This document shows positions 6,407 through 9,030 of a stretch of 9,030 nucleotides of DNA, piece after piece (the stretch's first letter is position 1; every line of letters starts with the position of its first letter). The position numbers and the translations under genes are program-made. The notes beneath the pieces were generated by a model, which saw only the letters and a program-made list of their open reading frames with translations, did no database searches and was not told the DNA's origin. Source of the stretch: Cesiribacter sp. (GTDB taxonomy: Bacteria > Bacteroidota > Bacteroidia > Cytophagales > Cyclobacteriaceae). The DNA lies in NCBI GenBank assembly GCA_030147305.1, contig JASLAE010000046.1:1-9030 (forward strand), given 5' to 3'.

Positions 6407-7672
6407 TTCTTTATTGGTGGCATCGGCCAGGTGGCGGTAACTGTTCTCTACCATTACAATAGCATCATCGATGATTACCCCAATGGAGAGGGCAATGCCG
6501 GTAAGCGACATGATGTTGGAAGAGATATCAAAGGCATTCAGAAGAATAAACCCAATGGAAACTGACAGGGGCAGCTGAATCAGGATGATCAGGGCACTGC
6601 GCCAGTGAAAGAGGAATATGAGCACGATCAGCGAGGCTGCAATCATTTCTTCGATCAGGGTGGTACGGACAGACTGAATGGATTCGTTGATCAGGCCACT
6701 ACGGTCATAGACGATGTTGAAAGAAACACCTTTAGGCAATCCCCTGGCTACTTCGTCCATTTTAAGCTTTACCTTTTCGATGACCTCGGCTGCATTTTCA
6801 CCATACCGCATCACCACAATACCGCCAACGGCTTCCCCTTCGCCATTGAGGTCGAAGATGCCCAGCCGGCTTTCGCCACTCATTTGTACGGTGGCTACAT
6901 CGGCAACCCGTACGGGTATGGAATTGCGCGTGGTGATGGCAATGTTTTCAATTTCCTCCATCGACTCCAGATAGCCGGTGGTTTTAATGATGTAGCCAAT
7001 GTTGCTTTGTTCAAACTTGCGACCACCGGCTTCGTTGTTGTTGGCCCTTACCGACTGGATTACCTGCGGCACTGAAACCCCATAATAGGTGAGCTTGTTA
7101 GGGTCGAGCGTGAGCTGGTACTGTTTCTGAAATCCGCCAAAGGAAGCTACTTCACTCACACCGGGCACATTCTGCAGGGCGAACTTTACATACCAGTCCT
7201 GCAGGGCCCGCTGTTCACCCAGGTCTATACCTTTGGCTTCCAGAGTGTACCAAAGGATATGCCCTACGCCTGTTCCATCAGGGCCAAGTGTGGGAGACAC
7301 ACCCTCAGGTAACATGTTACCGGTAGAGGCCAGCCTTTCCAGCACCCGCTCCCGGGCCCAGTAAACATCAGTAGCATCGTTAAAGATGACATAGATGAAA
7401 CTCATGCCAAACATGGAGGTGCCACGTACATATTCTACCTGCGGCATCCCCTGGAGCTGCGTTACGAGGGGGTAGGTAATCTGGTCTTCGATCAGTTCCG
7501 GACTGCGGCCCATCCATTCGGTAAAAACAATGACCTGATTTTCGGACAGATCGGGAATGGCATCCACCTTATTGGTATTTACTGAATAGATGCCCCAGAC
7601 AAAAAGTATGGCCGCTATCAGCAACACCACCAGGCGGTTGCGCAGGGAAAAAGAAATTAGCTGTTCAATCAT
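6404..7672 (-). CDS. cusA: CusA-type RND metal efflux pump, N-terminal piece (TM1-TM4), ends at in-frame TAG
   Basis: These 422 residues are the N-terminal 40% of a heavy-metal RND antiporter. TM1 lies at about 14-30, followed by the signature KVDAIPDLSENQVIVFTEW and the first periplasmic porter domain to about 338. TM2, TM3 and TM4 lie at about 340-356, 361-380 and 388-409. The TM4 motif SIGVIIDDAIVMVEN contains Asp402, matching the essential proton-relay Asp405 of E. coli CusA. This motif resembles the Cu/Ag (HME4-like) class rather than the DFG...DGA motif of Zn/Co/Cd CzcA pumps. The frame ends at TAG just after SYRHLADATNKE, where normal family members continue without a break. On its own this piece lacks the Met triad and the Glu/Lys relay partners, so it should be inactive unless it pairs with the downstream piece. 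The ATG start at 7672 gives the standard N-terminus of the family. Confidence 0.93.
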   Translation of the reverse strand: MIEQLISFSLRNRLVVLLIAAILFVWGIYSVNTNKVDAIPDLSENQVIVFTEWMGRSPELIEDQITYPLVTQLQGMPQVEYVRGTSMFGMSFIYVIFNDATDVYWARERVLERLASTGNMLPEGVSPTLGPDGTGVGHILWYTLEAKGIDLGEQRALQDWYVKFALQNVPGVSEVASFGGFQKQYQLTLDPNKLTYYGVSVPQVIQSVRANNNEAGGRKFEQSNIGYIIKTTGYLESMEEIENIAITTRNSIPVRVADVATVQMSGESRLGIFDLNGEGEAVGGIVVMRYGENAAEVIEKVKLKMDEVARGLPKGVSFNIVYDRSGLINESIQSVRTTLIEEMIAASLIVLIFLFHWRSALIILIQLPLSVSIGFILLNAFDISSNIMSLTGIALSIGVIIDDAIVMVENSYRHLADATNKE

Positions 7673-7693
7673 GATTTTAAATGGCCTTATTGC

Positions 7694-7721
7694 AAAAAAG
7701 AAAGGTGCTGCAGGTACAGCA
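7694..7721 (-). terminator. Terminator-like or attenuator-like hairpin with T-rich tail ahead of cusA
   Basis: On the minus strand a 5-bp stem TGCTG/CAGCA with a 6-nt loop (7721-7706) is followed two bases later by TTTCTTTTTT (7703-7694), and the cusA ATG is 21 nt further on. This has the shape of a weak intrinsic terminator, lying inside the operon between the small HYC_CC_PP-type gene and the pump. The stem is short, so partial termination or no effect are both possible. Confidence 0.35.
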
Positions 7722-7733
7722 AAACAGCGAAAT

Positions 7734-7782
7734 CAGCAAGCTACAAGGCAGGGGGTGTTGCACCAGACTAGCGTAGCTGCTG
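7734..7782 (-). other. Nested stem-loop in the spacer between the small secreted protein gene and cusA
   Basis: Arms at 7773-7782 and 7734-7744 pair as CAGCAGCTAC with GTAGCTTGCTG, giving ten pairs around one bulged base. The enclosed loop contains a second perfect hairpin, GGTG-caa-CACC (7754-7764). Together with the terminator-like hairpin just downstream, it fills much of the 124-nt spacer (7673-7796), in which no other coding region is evident. It is a candidate leader structure, a processing site, or a differential-expression element. Confidence 0.4.
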
Positions 7783-7796
7783 TTAATACAATAAGG

Positions 7797-8243
7797 TTAT
7801 ATCAGGAAGGACTGCACGAGCACAGGAATGTCGCGCACTAGTGGCGGGGGTGCGTAGATTACGAAAGCAGTGGCGGGAGCCTCCTGTTGTTGCAGGATGA
7901 AAAGAAAAGCTGTCTGCAGTACCGACAGGGCATAAAAGTCGGGCGCCTTGTATGAAGTATCCGCTTTTACAGAAACAGCATGGTCTACACCATCTACAAC
8001 AAACAGATCATCCTGGCAGCAACCATTATCAGCCCTTTTATCTGCCGGTGATGCTGCTTCTGGCTGGCTGTGACAGGATGGTGGTGTTGGTACCTGCTCC
8101 ATGGGGCAGGCGTCGGCCTTGTGAAACAGGGCCAGGTTCTGTAGCATGCCCCCGCACATATGTACCCCGACGCTGAGGCCAATGGAAGACATCAGCATCA
8201 GCAGGCTTAGGGTTAATAATATGGTGCGGCGCAAAAGAGACAT
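7797..8243 (-). CDS. HYC_CC_PP-type small secreted/membrane protein, Cys/His-rich
   Basis: A 148-residue protein at the head of the efflux operon. It starts with a signal peptide or anchor (MSLLRRTILLTLSLLMLMSS). The motifs then appear in the order characteristic of the Bacteroidota HYC_CC_PP family: HMC at 28-30 (here Met replaces Tyr), CPM at 46-48, a single Cys57 in SCHSQ, the CC pair at 75-76, and PPP at 132-134 near the C-terminus. A hydrophobic stretch at about 105-118 may be a membrane segment. The Cys, His and Met content and the position directly before the pump suggest a periplasmic metal-binding or metal-sensing accessory, but no function is established to my knowledge. I chose the ATG at 8243. 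The frame stays open upstream only to a TTG at 8360, and that extension would cross the promoter region and the pdxA terminator. Family assignment is by motif recall, moderately sure. Confidence 0.8.
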   Translation of the reverse strand: MSLLRRTILLTLSLLMLMSSIGLSVGVHMCGGMLQNLALFHKADACPMEQVPTPPSCHSQPEAASPADKRADNGCCQDDLFVVDGVDHAVSVKADTSYKAPDFYALSVLQTAFLFILQQQEAPATAFVIYAPPPLVRDIPVLVQSFLI

Positions 8244-8263
8244 ATTTAAGCTAACATCTGCTA

Positions 8264-8284
8264 CAAAGATAAGACTGCAGCAGT
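8264..8284 (-). promoter_or_regulatory. Candidate -7 box and adjoining palindrome for the efflux operon
   Basis: On the minus strand TATCTTTG (8271-8264) matches the Bacteroidota -7 consensus TAnnTTTG exactly and ends 20 nt before the ATG at 8243. An 11-bp palindrome, ACTGC-T-GCAGT (8284-8274), ends two bases upstream of it, a position where a spacer-binding regulator could act. The nearest TTG (8288-8286) is only 14 nt away, shorter than the usual spacing for a -33 element, so the promoter is either suboptimal or activator-dependent, or the match is chance. Confidence 0.4.
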
Positions 8285-8337
8285 GCAATTCTTTTGTAAA
8301 ATTAACGATAAAGTTTATATAATCATTTGAATAAACA

Positions 8338-8374
8338 AGCAAATCAGCCCCTTTTCGCAAACGGCTGACTTGCT
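8338..8374 (-). terminator. Intrinsic-terminator-like stem-loop after pdxA
   Basis: Nine bases beyond the pdxA stop, AGCAAGTCAGCC (8374-8363) pairs with GGCTGATTTGCT (8349-8338) over 12 positions, one of them G-U, around a 13-nt loop. The following bases (TGTTTATTC) are T-rich but interrupted. It probably ends pdxA transcription and insulates the efflux operon, which begins about 95 nt downstream. Confidence 0.6.
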
Positions 8375-8383
8375 ATTCTTCCT

Positions 8384-9030
8384 TTATACCGTTTTTTCCC
8401 GCCTTCTTCTGGCAATATCGCAGGCCAGGTAAAGTGCTTCCCGCAGGGAGGTTTCACTGGCTAGGTTTTGCCCGGCTATGTCATAAGCAGTACCATGATC
8501 AGGCGACGTGCGCACAATCGAAAGCCCGGCAGTATAGTTCACTCCCATTTCAAAAGCCAGTGTTTTAAAGGGGATCAGGCCCTGATCGTGATACATGGCC
8601 AGGATGCCATCAAACTTATTAAAGGAGCCATTGCCAAAGAAACCATCGGCAGGGAAGGGGCCAAAGACCAGACGGCCTCTGCTTTTGTTGTCTTCAATGA
8701 GTGGTGTGATAATGTCCTGCTCTTCCTGTCCTAGCAGCCCTTCTTCTCCGGCATGTGGATTTAGGCCCAGCACAGCAATTTTCGGTTTGGTAATGCCGAA
8801 GTCCTGCCGCAGCGTTCTTTCCAGGATATTGAGTTTTTGCTGAATGCGCTCTTTGGTAATAAGTGCCGGCACACTGGCCAGCGGAACGTGCCCGGTCACC
8901 ACGCCCACCCGCAGGTTACCACTACAGAGCAGCATCAGGCTTTCCTTGGCTTCGAACTCCTTGGTAAAATACTCTGTATGACCGGGGAATTTAAATTCCT
9001 CTGTCTGGATATTTTGTTTGTTGATCGGTG
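8384..9030 (-). CDS. pdxA: PdxA, 4-hydroxythreonine-4-phosphate dehydrogenase (5' part outside window)
   Basis: PdxA is a cytosolic, metal-dependent dimeric enzyme that oxidises 4-phosphohydroxy-L-threonine with NAD(P)+, feeding pyridoxal 5'-phosphate synthesis through PdxJ. The window holds the C-terminal 214 residues of a protein usually about 330-350 long. The frame is open to the right edge (first whole codon 9028-9026), so the Met at 8935 is internal. Key residues are visible in order, with E. coli numbers: GHTEYF (substrate His136/Thr137), TGHVPL (metal His166), NPHAGE (metal His211), MYHDQG (metal His266), then the Lys, Asn and Arg of PFKTLAFE, GVNYTAG and IVRTS that contact substrate phosphate. 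PDHGTAYDIAG is the conserved C-terminal motif. The gene ends with TAA just before a terminator-like hairpin and appears unrelated to the efflux operon. Confidence 0.96.
   Translation of the reverse strand, partial: PINKQNIQTEEFKFPGHTEYFTKEFEAKESLMLLCSGNLRVGVVTGHVPLASVPALITKERIQQKLNILERTLRQDFGITKPKIAVLGLNPHAGEEGLLGQEEQDIITPLIEDNKSRGRLVFGPFPADGFFGNGSFNKFDGILAMYHDQGLIPFKTLAFEMGVNYTAGLSIVRTSPDHGTAYDIAGQNLASETSLREALYLACDIARRRREKTV

Noticed and set aside
7685..7796. 8-bp inverted repeat CCTTATTG/CAATAAGG at both ends of the spacer before cusA
   Set aside because: It is short and widely spaced, and a match of this size is fairly likely by chance. There is no transposase or target duplication.
8244..8360. 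N-terminal extension of the HYC_CC_PP-type protein to a TTG at 8360
   Set aside because: It would begin inside the pdxA terminator stem-loop and run through the candidate promoter. The ATG at 8243 gives a proper signal peptide.
8933..8935. Met at 8935 as the start of pdxA
   Set aside because: The same frame is open to the window edge and encodes conserved PdxA sequence upstream (GHTEYF), so this Met is internal.

Overview
The window is a heavy-metal efflux operon, almost certainly for monovalent copper or silver, read entirely on the minus strand. It probably comes from a Bacteroidota genome, most likely a Cytophagales-type organism. Support for that lineage comes from a DUF3347 domain fused to a CusB-like adaptor, two lipoprotein adaptors with an N-terminal heavy-metal-binding domain, a small HYC_CC_PP-type protein, a TAnnTTTG promoter element and no Shine-Dalgarno pattern. 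The exact genus cannot be read from the sequence.

Layout in transcription order (high to low coordinates). (1) The 3' two thirds of pdxA (vitamin B6 synthesis) enters from the right edge and ends at 8384, followed by an intrinsic-terminator-like stem-loop. (2) A short AT-rich promoter region with a palindrome against a -7-like box leads into a 148-residue secreted HYC_CC_PP-type protein (7797-8243). (3) A 124-nt spacer holds nested stem-loops and a terminator-like hairpin. (4) A CusA-type RND pump lies in two same-frame pieces (6404-7672 and 4499-6397) separated by one TAG codon and two sense codons. (5) A methionine-rich TolC-family outer-membrane channel (3232-4515) overlaps the pump's 3' end. 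(6) Two CusB-like lipoprotein adaptors follow in tandem (1812-3140 and 80-1804), the second carrying a C-terminal DUF3347. (7) The first 13 codons of a probable further gene run off the left edge.

Together the pump, adaptors and outer-membrane channel make a tripartite exporter spanning the periplasm. The CusA Met triad that binds Cu(I)/Ag(I) in E. coli and the Asp/Glu/Lys proton relay can all be located across the two pump pieces, so substrate class and mechanism are unusually clear. The extracytoplasmic partners are rich in Met, Cys and His motifs that could capture metal in the periplasm.

The outstanding feature is the in-frame amber codon in cusA. It falls in the cytoplasmic loop between TM4 and TM5, leaving halves of 4 and 8 membrane helices that are topologically self-consistent. 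It may be a recent nonsense mutation, a sequence error, a true split pump made by reinitiation, or a readthrough site. No regulator, copper ATPase, mobile element, tRNA, rRNA or CRISPR array is visible in the window.
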